From the NCBI GenBank assembly GCA_945952045.1, contig CAMFHE010000004.1, forward strand, positions 1-64,000: 64,000 nt of DNA, given 5' to 3'. Every line of letters starts with the position of its first letter. Position 1 is the first letter of the stretch. Made by a program: the position numbers and the translations under genes. Under the pieces are notes generated by a model. The model worked only from the letters and a program-made list of their open reading frames with translations, made no database searches and had not been told where the DNA came from. The DNA is from an uncultured Rhizobium sp. (lineage in GTDB: Bacteria; Pseudomonadota; Alphaproteobacteria; Rhizobiales; Rhizobiaceae). Positions 1 to 8,904 of the stretch are shown here, one piece after another.

Positions 1-55
1 TCATCGCCACGCGCGACTCGCTGTCCGCGCGCTCCTTCAACGCTCCGATGTTCAT
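1..55 (-). CDS. pntA: NAD(P) transhydrogenase subunit alpha, N-terminal fragment
   Basis: Only the first 18 codons lie in the window, and the gene continues off the left edge. The visible start reads MNIGALKERADSESRVAM, which resembles the N-terminus of alphaproteobacterial Re/Si-specific transhydrogenase alpha subunits (a KERxxxExRVAMTP-like opening). A strong AGGAG lies about 10 nt before the ATG. The membrane transhydrogenase exchanges hydride between NADH and NADP+ using the proton gradient. It is co-directional with block A and starts 66 nt after that block's last gene, so it could be cotranscribed and supply redox balance for the dehydrogenases. The call rests on a short match only. Confidence 0.6.
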   Translation of the reverse strand, partial: MNIGALKERADSESRVAM

Positions 56-121
56 GTAAGACTTTCTCCTTCACCGGCGCCGCCGGCTCATTCTCATTCG
101 ATTTTTGGGTCGTTGCGTCCG

Positions 122-1399
122 TCAATCGTCCGCGCGCATCCTTGCGCGTCCGAAGGTGCGAAGCCGGATGCCCAGCCAGCCCATCAGGGGCAGGAGCGCA
201 AGACCCAATGCGAGCCCGCCTTGCCGGGGCTGGACGACGACGATGTCGCGGGAAAATCCGGGGCCATTCGGCGTGCTTGCGGATATGTCGCCGGATATCG
301 CGGCAGTGGAGGCCGGGGCGGTGATGGCGAAGGCGGTCAGGTCTTCCTTCTCGCCGTCCTTTGCCGGGCGCACGCGATAGCCGAAACCGGAGCCCGCAGC
401 CTGCTCGACCTTGAGCCGCGACAACGACGCCTCCGCTTTCGCTCCCCCGAAACGGATATCGACGGTATCGAGGGCGGCGGGCATGCGCCGTACCCAGATG
501 TCGCGGCCCGGCACGGCCTCGGCCTGCGGCGAAACGACCGGCAGGTAGTCCGCTTCCCTGAAGCGATCGGCGGCGGTGAGCGTCAGGTAGAAGGTCGAGC
601 CGGGCCGCACGAAGATGCGCGCATCCTCCTGATTACTTTGGATCGGCCGGGTCCAGCGCTCCTCCGGCACCACATCGCCGACAACGGCGGCGCGGCCGGC
701 GACATCCACGACGTCGAGGCGACGGGCGGTTCCTTCGACCGGCCTGTCGTTTTCAAAAAGCGTCATCTCGTAGCGGCCGGCGGCAAGCGCAAGGCGATAG
801 GCGGGGACGGGCCTGGTGACGAGCTTCAGGCTGGGCGTCGGCAGATCTTCGGGTGGCGGAACGATTTCGGCGGGCGCTCCCTTCATCCGGGCGGCGCCGG
901 CTTCGACGAGCTTTCTTTCATAGGCCGTCCGGCGTGCCGATGCCTCGGTATAGCGGCGGTTGAAGGATTTCTCCTCCTCCTGATAGGCCTCATAGGCGGA
1001 AACGGCGTCCTCTCCCCATAACAGCCTGCCGTCGCCATTGACCGCGCCTTGCGGATAGAGGATCGCATAGGGCAAGGGGCGGATGACCGCAACCTCACGG
1101 CCATCCCTGGTGATCTTCAGGATGCCGTCGATATCCTGCCGCTTTTTCTCGAAATCCACATAGACCTGCCGCGAGAGCGGCCAGTAATATTCCTCCGTGT
1201 CGACGAAGGAGAGCGCGCTGTCCTCACCCGAAATCAGGTGCAGGGTCGGGGACTGCGACGGCAGGAACATTTCGTGGAAGGAAAATCCGTCCCAGACGCG
1301 GCCTGTGACCACGATGGCGTCGCGGCGCTCGGGTTCGATCGCCCCGGCCGACCCTGCCGCCAGCACCGAAAGAAGAAGACCGAGAAGAAGGCGTCTCAT
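122..1399 (-). CDS. Exported membrane-anchored protein of unknown function
   Basis: I do not recognise a family for this 425-aa protein. It has an N-terminal signal peptide (leucine-rich core, AGSAGA-IE cleavage region near residue 20), a long polar region, and one C-terminal hydrophobic segment near residues 395-412 followed by a basic tail. That gives a periplasmic domain tethered to the inner membrane. Its ATG overlaps the stop of the ABC-2 permease gene (ATGA), so it is translationally coupled to it and probably a third component of that ABC system. It is the last gene of block A. Confidence 0.7.
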   Translation of the reverse strand: MRRLLLGLLLSVLAAGSAGAIEPERRDAIVVTGRVWDGFSFHEMFLPSQSPTLHLISGEDSALSFVDTEEYYWPLSRQVYVDFEKKRQDIDGILKITRDGREVAVIRPLPYAILYPQGAVNGDGRLLWGEDAVSAYEAYQEEEKSFNRRYTEASARRTAYERKLVEAGAARMKGAPAEIVPPPEDLPTPSLKLVTRPVPAYRLALAAGRYEMTLFENDRPVEGTARRLDVVDVAGRAAVVGDVVPEERWTRPIQSNQEDARIFVRPGSTFYLTLTAADRFREADYLPVVSPQAEAVPGRDIWVRRMPAALDTVDIRFGGAKAEASLSRLKVEQAAGSGFGYRVRPAKDGEKEDLTAFAITAPASTAAISGDISASTPNGPGFSRDIVVVQPRQGGLALGLALLPLMGWLGIRLRTFGRARMRADD

Positions 1400-2256
1400 G
1401 CGCCGGCTCCTTTCATCCGCGCCACTAGCCGGGCGGCCAGCAGCAAGACAAGGGTCAAGACGACCGAAGCGGCCGTCGCCGCCGGCCCGGGAGCGACCTC
1501 GGTGAAGACGCCCTGAACGAGCAGGGCAATGCCGGCAACCGGCGACAGGGCATGGATGACGGGCGCGACGCTTTCCAGCATGGCCCGCAGGTAAAGCGCA
1601 AAGAGGCTCATCTCGTCGGCGCCCATGCTGCGCAACAGTCCGATCAGGGCTTCATGCACGCCAAGCAGCAAGACCAGCGACAGATAGGCGACGACGGCGC
1701 CGCGCACCGATGCGGCCCAGGCCGAAACCAGCAGGCCGAGCCCCATGAGCGGCAGGACGAAGACGACCGACCCCGCCAGCGACGCCAGCATGCCGGGGCG
1801 GACGACGCCGGCGCCGAGCGGCTGGGCGAAGAGAAGATAGAGGCAATACAGCGCCATGAGCCCGACCAGAACAGCCAGTTCGGCGAGATATTTCGACAGG
1901 ACGATTGCCGACCATGAGACCGGGCCGACCAGCAGCACCTCCAGCGTGCCGTGCTCCCGCTCGAAGCTCAGCCCGCCGGCAAGACGCAGACCGAGCACGA
2001 GGCCGAGAAAGGCGATGACGGCGGCGTTCAAACCGCCGAGCGGATCGGCGGTGACGATGACGGACTCTGTCTGGAACGTGTTCTGGAAACCGGCGCCATA
2101 GAGACAGGCCATCAGCGAGATCAGCGTCGCCCCCAGCCAGAACCAGATCGCATGGAACTTCGCCGCCGTCTCCCGCAGCATCAGGAGCATGGTCTGGCGC
2201 ATGAAGCCGGGCGGGCTGAGGTTCAGTCCGACGAAGACGGGGCGAACATGTTCCAT
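1396..2256 (-). CDS. ABC-2 type transporter permease
   Basis: This 286-aa protein has about six hydrophobic segments. The motif FEREHGTLEVLLV near residues 99-111 is typical of ABC-2 exporter permeases (the E-x-x-x-G-T-L-E signature). It should form the membrane channel for the ATPase at 3073-4050. The SDR gene between ATPase and permease is an interruption in an otherwise standard pair. The direction is probably export or membrane assembly rather than sugar import, and the cargo is unknown. It is coupled to the exported protein downstream. Confidence 0.8.
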   Translation of the reverse strand: MEHVRPVFVGLNLSPPGFMRQTMLLMLRETAAKFHAIWFWLGATLISLMACLYGAGFQNTFQTESVIVTADPLGGLNAAVIAFLGLVLGLRLAGGLSFEREHGTLEVLLVGPVSWSAIVLSKYLAELAVLVGLMALYCLYLLFAQPLGAGVVRPGMLASLAGSVVFVLPLMGLGLLVSAWAASVRGAVVAYLSLVLLLGVHEALIGLLRSMGADEMSLFALYLRAMLESVAPVIHALSPVAGIALLVQGVFTEVAPGPAATAASVVLTLVLLLAARLVARMKGAGA

Positions 2257-2267
2257 GGCCGGGCCTC

Positions 2268-3056
2268 CTACATGACGGTGCGGATGAGACCGCCATCGAT
2301 GCGCAACGCCGCGCCATTGACGATGCCGGTGCGCGTCGAGCCGAGGAAGGTGACGAAATCCGCCACTTCCTCCGGTCGCGACAGGCGCTGGATCAGCGAG
2401 GTCGGGCGGTTTTCGGCGACGAAACGGCGCTCGGCTTCCGGCGTCGGCACGCGGGGGTAAAGGCCGGCGATGAGATCGGCGACGCCTTCGGTGCTGGACG
2501 GGCCGGGCAGGACGGAATTGACCGTGACCTCGGTGCCCTTCGTCGTCTCGGCGAGATTGCGCGCCAGCGAAAGCTGCATGGTCTTCGTGGCGCTGTAGGC
2601 CGGCATTTCCGGGGCGGGATTGATGCCGGATTCGCTTGCCATGAAGACGACGCGGCCGGCATTTCGCGCCAGCATCTTTGGCAGGTAATGGCGGGCAAGG
2701 CGCACGCCGCTCATCACATTGACCTCGATGAGTTCGTACCAGCGATCGTCACCGGCCTTGTAGATATCGACCGCCTCGTAGATGCCGAGATTGACGACCA
2801 GCACGTCGACATCGGGGCAATTGGCGATCAGTTCCTCGCAGCCCTCGCGCGTGCCGGAATTCCCGATGGCCGCTTCCAGCTTCGCCGCCGGCACCTCGTC
2901 GCGCAGGCGGCGCATGGCGCGATCGATCGTCTCGGCGCTGCGGCCGTTCAGCACCACCGTCGCGCCCTCGCGGGCCATCGCCCGGGCGATGGCGAAGCCA
3001 AGCCCTCCGGTCGAGGCGGTGATCAGGCAGCGGCGATTGTCATAACCCAGATCCAT
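2268..3056 (-). CDS. SDR family oxidoreductase (paralogue 1)
   Basis: This is a 262-aa classical short-chain dehydrogenase/reductase using NAD(P). The start is set by an AGGAG 8-10 nt before an ATG, and the longer upstream reading is not coding-like. The cofactor loop is TASTGGLGFA near residues 13-22, where the usual TGxxxGIG is altered to TASTGGLG. The catalytic serine lies in MASES and the YSATK motif is intact. The C-terminus is IDGG. It resembles the SDRs at 10079 and 18514 over its whole length, including the MD-aromatic-G opening. It lies between the ABC-2 ATPase and permease genes. The substrate is probably a polyol or ketose. Confidence 0.85.
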   Translation of the reverse strand: MDLGYDNRRCLITASTGGLGFAIARAMAREGATVVLNGRSAETIDRAMRRLRDEVPAAKLEAAIGNSGTREGCEELIANCPDVDVLVVNLGIYEAVDIYKAGDDRWYELIEVNVMSGVRLARHYLPKMLARNAGRVVFMASESGINPAPEMPAYSATKTMQLSLARNLAETTKGTEVTVNSVLPGPSSTEGVADLIAGLYPRVPTPEAERRFVAENRPTSLIQRLSRPEEVADFVTFLGSTRTGIVNGAALRIDGGLIRTVM

Positions 3057-3072
3057 CGGGCGAACTCCTTTT

Positions 3073-4050
3073 TTATATCGCGGTGTGGGCCGGCTGGCGG
3101 GCGGCCGGCGTTTCAGGTCGGGTGAGGCCGAGGAAGACGTCCTCCAGCGTCGGCGTATCGGCATCGACGGACAGGACCGTCAGGCCGGCCGCCGACAACA
3201 GCGTCACCGCGCGGGCGCGCGCCGCACGCGGATCGCCGGCCGGGGTGTCCAGTCGGAAGCTGACATGCTGCGGGCCGACCGGCCGGGCCTCGGCGATATC
3301 GCGGATCGAGGCCATCGCCCGCAGCGCCTCGGCCGCCGTCTCGAAAAACTCGGCCTTGAGCGTGCCCTGCCCCCAGTCTGCCGGAACGATATCCGAAGGC
3401 CGGCCGGAGGCGATCACCTCCCCCTCGCGCATGAAGACGACGCTGTCGCAGACGCGCTCCATCTCGGCGAGCTGGTGGGAGGAAAACAGGAGCGTGACGC
3501 CATCCGCCTTCATGTCCCGGAAGATGGCGCGCATATCGGCGACGCCGTTCGGATCGAGGCCGAGCGTCGGCTCGTCGAGAACCAGAAGTTCCGGCCGGTG
3601 CAGCATGACGCGCGCCAGGCAGGCGCGTTGCTGCATGCCGCGCGAGAAGACGCCGAGCCGGCGGTCGGCGGCCTGGCCCAGCCCGACCCGCGCCAGGGCC
3701 TCGCGCACGCGCATTGCCGGATCGGGAACGCCGTAGAGATCGGCGAAGAAGCGCAGGTAGTTCTTCGCCGTCATGTCGGGATAGATGCGCGGCTTTTCCT
3801 GGAGGTAGCCAATCCGTGTCCGAACCTCGGCAGGGCTGCTGTCGCGCCGGACGCCGAAAAGCGCGATCTCGCCCGCATCCGGCTTCACCAACCCCATGAT
3901 CATGCCCATCACCGTCGTCTTGCCGGCGCCGTTCGGCCCGAGAAAACCGGTGATCTCGCCCCGCCCGACGGCAAAGCTCGCATTCCTGACCGCCTGCTTC
4001 AAGCCAAAGGTCTTGGCCAAACGGTCGACCACGAGGGCATGCGTCGCCAT
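3073..4050 (-). CDS. ABC transporter ATP-binding protein (ABC-2/exporter type)
   Basis: This 325-aa ATPase carries Walker A GPNGAGKTT near residues 38-46, a variant signature FSRGMQQR, Walker B LLVLDEPTLGLDP and the switch histidine in FSSHQ. The GLDP motif and the long C-terminal extension place it with drug/lipid/ABC-2 exporter ATPases rather than sugar importers. The start ATG follows a GAGG-containing stretch. It pairs with the permease at 1396-2256 and the exported protein at 122-1399. It sits only 11 nt after the 80-aa gene, inside the importer operon. Confidence 0.85.
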   Translation of the reverse strand: MATHALVVDRLAKTFGLKQAVRNASFAVGRGEITGFLGPNGAGKTTVMGMIMGLVKPDAGEIALFGVRRDSSPAEVRTRIGYLQEKPRIYPDMTAKNYLRFFADLYGVPDPAMRVREALARVGLGQAADRRLGVFSRGMQQRACLARVMLHRPELLVLDEPTLGLDPNGVADMRAIFRDMKADGVTLLFSSHQLAEMERVCDSVVFMREGEVIASGRPSDIVPADWGQGTLKAEFFETAAEALRAMASIRDIAEARPVGPQHVSFRLDTPAGDPRAARARAVTLLSAAGLTVLSVDADTPTLEDVFLGLTRPETPAARQPAHTAI

Positions 4051-4061
4051 GGCATCCTCCC

Positions 4062-4304
4062 TCAATAGATCGCCGGCATCATGTAGAGCCGGGCGAGATT
4101 GATCACGATCATGGTGACGCCCGCCGCCAGCAGGAACTCCATGGGCCAGGCAAGCAGCTTGACCCGGTCGTTCCAGACCTTGAGCAGGACGATCACCACG
4201 ACGGCGGTCAGCGAGGCCGGCCAATGCGAGACATCGCCGGTCATGACCGTGCAGGAGCCGAGCAGCAGCGCCAGAATGGCGCACAGGACGAGTTTTGAAT
4301 GCAT
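4062..4304 (-). CDS. Small membrane or lipoprotein
   Basis: This 80-aa protein opens with a hydrophobic segment ending in LLLGSC, a possible lipobox with cysteine near residue 18. Two further hydrophobic stretches (about 29-42 and 50-70) follow. It begins one base after the importer ATPase gene ends and precedes the exporter ATPase gene, so it is embedded in the operon. Small membrane proteins of unknown role occur in other two-ATPase polyol importers of rhizobia (the DUF2160 protein of the glycerol system is one). I cannot show homology to it. Confidence 0.6.
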   Translation of the reverse strand: MHSKLVLCAILALLLGSCTVMTGDVSHWPASLTAVVVIVLLKVWNDRVKLLAWPMEFLLAAGVTMIVINLARLYMMPAIY

Positions 4305-4305
4305 C

Positions 4306-5451
4306 TCAAGCCTCCTCGGCTTCGGTCTGGCTGGCGGCGGCCTGGGCAATGGTGCGGCCGGCGCCGGTTTCGAAGAGGTAGATCCACTTCGGATCGAAGC
4401 CGGCGAACAGGCGGCTGCCCTCATGCTTGGCCAGATGCGCGGTTTGCGTGGTCGAACTGCGGGTGGTGACGGTCACGTCGCCGCAGCGAAGCACGTAGAG
4501 ATTTTCCGCCCCGGTGGGCTCGAACGAATACAATTCGGCCGGCAGGCCATGGGCGGCCTCCGCCCGGTCGCCGATCGATATGTGTTCGGGACGGATGCCG
4601 AGCCGCACCGTCTGCCCGACACGCAAATCGAGGCGGTTGGCCTGCGCCCATGCCTGGTCGAAGGGGATGACGAAGTCTTCCGTCACGGCCGCCAGCCTGT
4701 CCTCGATGCGGGCGACGCGCACGTCGAACACGTTCATCTGCGGCTCGCCGACGAAGGTGGCGACGAATTCCGTCGCCGGGCGCTCGAAGATCTCGCGGGG
4801 CGTGGCGAATTGCAGCATCTCGCCATCCTTCATGACGATGATGCGATCGGCCATGGTCATCGCTTCGAGCTGGTCGTGGGTCACGAAGATCGTGGTCACG
4901 CCGACGCTTTTCTGGATGTGGCGCAGCTCGGCGCGCATCTGGCCGCGCAACTGCGCATCGAGATGCGACATCGGCTCGTCCATCAGGAAGACGTCGGCGT
5001 CGCGCACCAGCATGCGGGCGATGGCCACGCGCTGCAGTTGCCCGGCCGAAAGCTGGTCCGGCTTGCGTTGCAGCACCTCCGAGATCTGCATGGTGCGGGC
5101 GACCGCCTCCACCTTGCGCGCGATCTCGGCCCGTTCGAGCCGCCGCACCTCCAGCGGATAGGCGATGTTGCCGAACACCGTCAGGTGGCGGTAGAGGCCG
5201 TAATCCTGGAACACCATTCCGACATTGCGGTGGCGCGGGCGCAGGAAGGTGACGTTGCGGCCGCCGATGGCGATGCGGCCGTCGCTGGGCATCTCAAGGC
5301 CGGCGATCATCCGCAGCGTCGTCGTCTTGCCGCAGCCGGAGGGGCCAAGGAGGAAGACGAATTCGCCGTCATTCACGGTGATGTTCACGTCCTGCACCGC
5401 CTGGAAGGCGCCGAACCGCTTCACCAGGCTGTTGATCTCGATTTCAGCCAT
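4306..5451 (-). CDS. Sugar/polyol ABC importer ATPase (MalK type, ATPase 2)
   Basis: This 381-aa protein is an import ATPase of the MalK/UgpC family with a C-terminal TOBE-like regulatory domain (about residues 235-381). Walker A is GPSGCGKTT at 36-44, the Q-loop glutamine is at 82, Walker B is FLMDEP near 155-160 and the switch histidine is H192. The ABC signature reads LSAGQ (134-138) instead of LSGGQ. That would matter if it works as a heterodimer with the ATPase at 8905. It follows the two permease genes and shares their operon. Confidence 0.9.
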   Translation of the reverse strand: MAEIEINSLVKRFGAFQAVQDVNITVNDGEFVFLLGPSGCGKTTTLRMIAGLEMPSDGRIAIGGRNVTFLRPRHRNVGMVFQDYGLYRHLTVFGNIAYPLEVRRLERAEIARKVEAVARTMQISEVLQRKPDQLSAGQLQRVAIARMLVRDADVFLMDEPMSHLDAQLRGQMRAELRHIQKSVGVTTIFVTHDQLEAMTMADRIIVMKDGEMLQFATPREIFERPATEFVATFVGEPQMNVFDVRVARIEDRLAAVTEDFVIPFDQAWAQANRLDLRVGQTVRLGIRPEHISIGDRAEAAHGLPAELYSFEPTGAENLYVLRCGDVTVTTRSSTTQTAHLAKHEGSRLFAGFDPKWIYLFETGAGRTIAQAAASQTEAEEA

Positions 5452-5493
5452 GACGGCGCTCCCTTGCCTTGCCGGCGCTCTCGCGAATGGGGC

Positions 5494-6351
5494 TCATTTG
5501 CGCACCACCCCCTGCGACAGGCCGCTGATGAACTGGCGCTGCAACAGCAGCACGAAGAGAATGAGCGGCGCGGTGATGAGCACGACGGCGGCGCCCAGCA
5601 CGTTCCAATGGATGTCGGCGCCGATCGAATAGGCCATGATCGCCGGCGGCATGGTCTTGGCCTGGTTGCTGGTCAGGAAAGTAGCGAAGGCGAACTCGTT
5701 CCAGGACAGGATCATCACGAAGATCGCGGTCGCCGTGATGGAGGGCGCCATGACCGGCAGCGTGACCTTGCGGAAGGCGGCGAACCAGGTATCGCCGTCC
5801 ACCATGGCGGATTCCTCGTAGCGGCGCGGAATGTCGCGGAAATAGCCGGTCAACATCCAGACCACGAAGGGCAACTGCATCGCCGTGTAGAGGATGATCA
5901 GCCCGAGAAGCGTATCCAGCAGGCCCGCGGTCTGGAACGTCACGAAGATCGGGATCAGGATCGCGACCGGCGGCATCATGCGGTTGGTCAGCACCCAGAA
6001 GGAAACGTCGTCGCGGCCCGGAAAATCGTAGCGCGCCAGCGCATAGGCGCAGAACATGCCGATCGTCACCGAGAAGAAGGTGGAGGCCAGAGACACGACG
6101 ACGCTGTTGAAGAAGTTCTTCAGGATGCCCTTTTCGGAAATCAGGTAGCTGAAAGCTTCCAGCGAGGGCTTGAAGAACCAGGTCGGCGTCGCCGAGGCGG
6201 AGGTGGCGCCATCCATGAAGCCGGTCATCACCACCCAGAGATAGGGCAGGAAATTGGCGACGCAGACGAGGATGAGGACGAGATAGACCCACCAGTTGCG
6301 CTGCACCGGCGGCGCATCGGGCGATGCCATCGTGTAGCTGAGCTTTTTCAT
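5494..6351 (-). CDS. Sugar/polyol ABC importer permease (MalG type)
   Basis: This 285-aa inner-membrane permease has about six transmembrane segments. A coupling loop around EESAMVDGDTWFAAFRKVTLP matches the EAA motif (EAAxxDGAxxxxxFxxIxLP) that docks onto the ATPase. It is the second permease of the importer and starts 9 nt after the first permease gene ends. An AAGGGG Shine-Dalgarno precedes the start. The substrate is inferred to be a small polyol or sugar from the surrounding enzymes. Confidence 0.9.
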   Translation of the reverse strand: MKKLSYTMASPDAPPVQRNWWVYLVLILVCVANFLPYLWVVMTGFMDGATSASATPTWFFKPSLEAFSYLISEKGILKNFFNSVVVSLASTFFSVTIGMFCAYALARYDFPGRDDVSFWVLTNRMMPPVAILIPIFVTFQTAGLLDTLLGLIILYTAMQLPFVVWMLTGYFRDIPRRYEESAMVDGDTWFAAFRKVTLPVMAPSITATAIFVMILSWNEFAFATFLTSNQAKTMPPAIMAYSIGADIHWNVLGAAVVLITAPLILFVLLLQRQFISGLSQGVVRK

Positions 6352-6360
6352 GGAAACCCC

Positions 6361-7326
6361 TTATTCGGCGACTTCGGTCTTCGAGCGGAAGACGCGGATG
6401 AACACGAAGCTCATGACGATGATGATCATCATCATGATCAGCGACAGCGCGGCGGCCTTGGATGCATCGAAGAATTCGAGGCCGGTCTTGGTGAGAAAGA
6501 CGTTGAGCGTGGTGGTGGCGTTGCCGGGACCGCCGCGCGTCATGATCACGATCAGCTCGTAGGTGCGGAAGGCATCCATGGTGCGGATGATCACCGCGAT
6601 CAGGATCGCCGGGCGCAAGAGCGGCATGGTGATCGTCCAGAACACCCGCCAGGAGCCGGCCCCATCGATCTCCGCCGCCTCGTAGGGCTGGCGCGGAATG
6701 GAGGCGAGCCCGGCCGAGAGCATCAGGAACATGAACGGCGTCCATTCCCAGACATCGACGAAGACCAGCGTCTGGAAGGCGATGAACGGATCGGACAGGA
6801 ACGGGATTTCACCGAGGCCCAGCGCCCGCGTGATCCCGCCGACATAATAGGTCACCAGGCCGGCGCCCGGATAGAACATGTAGCGCCAGATGAGGGCCGC
6901 GACCAGCGGCGGCAGGATCATCGGAATGAGGATCAGGATGCGCATGACGGCGATGCCGCGCAGCTGCCGCTGGAAGAGCAGCGCCAGCCCGAGACCCAGC
7001 CAGAACTCGATGAAGACAGCCTCGACCGTGAAAAGCAGCGTCTTGCGCAATGCGTGCCAGAATTCCGGATCCTGCACGACCGCCTGGTATTGATAGAGCC
7101 CGACGAAGAATTGCGGGATATAGGGCTTCGACAGGATGACGTTGTGGCTCGCGATATAGAGCGAGTAGAGAAACGGATAGATGCCGATCGCGAACAGGAT
7201 GATCAGCGTCGGCGCCATCAGCACCCAGGGAAAGATCGTCCGGTTCGAGGGACCGAAGCGGGACAGGAAACCCCGCTGCCCGAAAGCCAGCGCCGGGGTT
7301 GCAGTGGTATGTTCCGAGATCGACAT
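6361..7326 (-). CDS. Sugar/polyol ABC importer permease (MalF type)
   Basis: This 321-aa permease has about six transmembrane segments. Its EAA loop (PYEAAEIDGAGSWRVFWTITMP, around residues 215-235) is well conserved. It pairs with the permease encoded just downstream to form the translocation pore. It lies directly after the binding-protein gene, in the usual malE-malF-malG order. Confidence 0.9.
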   Translation of the reverse strand: MSISEHTTATPALAFGQRGFLSRFGPSNRTIFPWVLMAPTLIILFAIGIYPFLYSLYIASHNVILSKPYIPQFFVGLYQYQAVVQDPEFWHALRKTLLFTVEAVFIEFWLGLGLALLFQRQLRGIAVMRILILIPMILPPLVAALIWRYMFYPGAGLVTYYVGGITRALGLGEIPFLSDPFIAFQTLVFVDVWEWTPFMFLMLSAGLASIPRQPYEAAEIDGAGSWRVFWTITMPLLRPAILIAVIIRTMDAFRTYELIVIMTRGGPGNATTTLNVFLTKTGLEFFDASKAAALSLIMMMIIIVMSFVFIRVFRSKTEVAE

Positions 7327-7431
7327 GTCTCAGGCCCCTTGGATTGCGATTGAGAAAAGCGGCACGCCTGGAGGAAGGCGTGCCGACAGCCTGCCCGGGC
7401 GCCGACGACGCCCGGACGAGGCCTTAGGAAA

Positions 7432-8856
7432 TCAGTTCCACTTCGACGGCAGGCGGTCGTAGTAGGTCAGGTCGCGCCATTGCTGCTTGGGCAGGTCGGC
7501 GCGGCCGGGAATGTAGTAGCCGCCCTTGCGCATCGCCTCGGTCATGCGCTTTTCCATGTTGGCGGCGGCCGTCTTGCTGTCGATCTCGCCGATCCAGACG
7601 CGGTTGCCTTCCTCGCCCATGATGTCGGAGATCTCGGCCCATTCCGGCACGCGGATACGCTCGTCCGGGTTGGTTTCCTTCAGCATGAAATCATAGACCA
7701 CCGGCCACCACGGCTGATATTTGGCAAGCGTCTCGCTCTTGTAGGTGGAGTGGCGCGAGGGGCCGGCGCCGTATTGCGTCGCGCGGGCCTGGATGTCCTT
7801 CGAGGTCAGCCACTGGATGAAGGTCCAGGTGGCCTCCTTGTTCTTGGAGTCCTTGGAAAGGCCGAGCGACCAGGCGCCGAACCAGGGGTCGATGACCCCG
7901 TTCGGGCCGACCGGCGTGTGGAGATGCACGTTCTTGCCGGCAACCTTCGCCTTGCTTTCGGCATCCTCGAAGAAGCCCTTGACGAAGTCCTGGTAGTTCC
8001 AGGTGCCGAAGGCGTTGCCCGTCTGGTAGACGGCCGTCGCCTCGCCGATGCCCCAGTTGGCGCTGTCGGAGGGCATGAACTGCTTGAAGCTGACGAAATA
8101 ATCGATCGAGGCGACCGTGCGCTCGTTGTTGATCGAGATCTTCCAGTCCTTGTCGACATATTCGTCGCCCTTGGTCTGCGGCGTCTGGAAGGCATAGAGA
8201 TAGGGCAGATAGGTGACGCCCCAGAACCAGCGGCCCGGAATATTGGCGAAGCCGATCATGTTGCTTTCGGGATTGTTCACCTTTTTGGCCGCATCGAACA
8301 TGTATTGCGTGGTGAATTCCGGCGAGAAGCGCTCCGGCAGCTTGAAGCCGGCCTTTTCGGCAATGTCGGTGCGGAACGTCGTGCCGACCGGGCCGGCGCC
8401 GATCGGGATGGTGAACAGCGTGTCGTTGAAGACGCCGGTGCCGCTGATGACGCGCGGCAGGAAGTCGTCGATGTCGTAATCGGCTTCGGTGAGATCGGCA
8501 TTCTTCACATAGGGCATCAGGGGTTGGAGGAAGCCGGCGGCGGCGTATTCGGCCAGCCACATCACGTCCACGGCGAAGAAGTCATAGGTGCCCGTGCCCT
8601 GCTGCATCTCGACCAGCGATTTCTGGCGGTAATTCTCGAAGGGCACCTCGTCGACGACGACCTTGATGCCGTATTTCTTCTCGAATTCCGGGAAGAATTT
8701 TTCGAGCGCAGCGAACTGGGGCATGGATGGGGCAAGGAAATGGATGGTCGTGCCGGCAAGCGCTTTCTGGGCCTCGGTCTGGGCGTGCGCGGGCAGCGCC
8801 AGCGTCCAGAGCCCAAGGCCGGCCGCGAACGCGGCCGTGGTTTTCATGACGTTCAT
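7432..8856 (-). CDS. Extracellular solute-binding protein (family 1)
   Basis: This 474-aa periplasmic binding protein captures the substrate of the importer. The start is set by an AGGAGGAG Shine-Dalgarno, and an in-frame upstream ATG lacks one. A signal peptide ends near LPAHA-QTEA (about residue 25). The body has the features of family 1 sugar/polyol binding proteins, such as the FAVDVMWLAEYAAAGFLQPL-like segment and an internal WFWGVTYLPYLY stretch. The aromatic content suits carbohydrate stacking, but the ligand cannot be named. Confidence 0.88.
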   Translation of the reverse strand: MNVMKTTAAFAAGLGLWTLALPAHAQTEAQKALAGTTIHFLAPSMPQFAALEKFFPEFEKKYGIKVVVDEVPFENYRQKSLVEMQQGTGTYDFFAVDVMWLAEYAAAGFLQPLMPYVKNADLTEADYDIDDFLPRVISGTGVFNDTLFTIPIGAGPVGTTFRTDIAEKAGFKLPERFSPEFTTQYMFDAAKKVNNPESNMIGFANIPGRWFWGVTYLPYLYAFQTPQTKGDEYVDKDWKISINNERTVASIDYFVSFKQFMPSDSANWGIGEATAVYQTGNAFGTWNYQDFVKGFFEDAESKAKVAGKNVHLHTPVGPNGVIDPWFGAWSLGLSKDSKNKEATWTFIQWLTSKDIQARATQYGAGPSRHSTYKSETLAKYQPWWPVVYDFMLKETNPDERIRVPEWAEISDIMGEEGNRVWIGEIDSKTAAANMEKRMTEAMRKGGYYIPGRADLPKQQWRDLTYYDRLPSKWN

Positions 8857-8904
8857 TCTCTCCTCCTCAGGTGTTGGTGCATGCATATCCGTCGCCACGC
8901 CCGG

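Noticed and set aside
4099..7353. Very long plus-strand ORF (about 1084 aa)
   Set aside because: It is the reverse frame of the importer genes, has His/Arg/Asp-rich composition, no motifs, and lies over genes with clear family motifs on the other strand.
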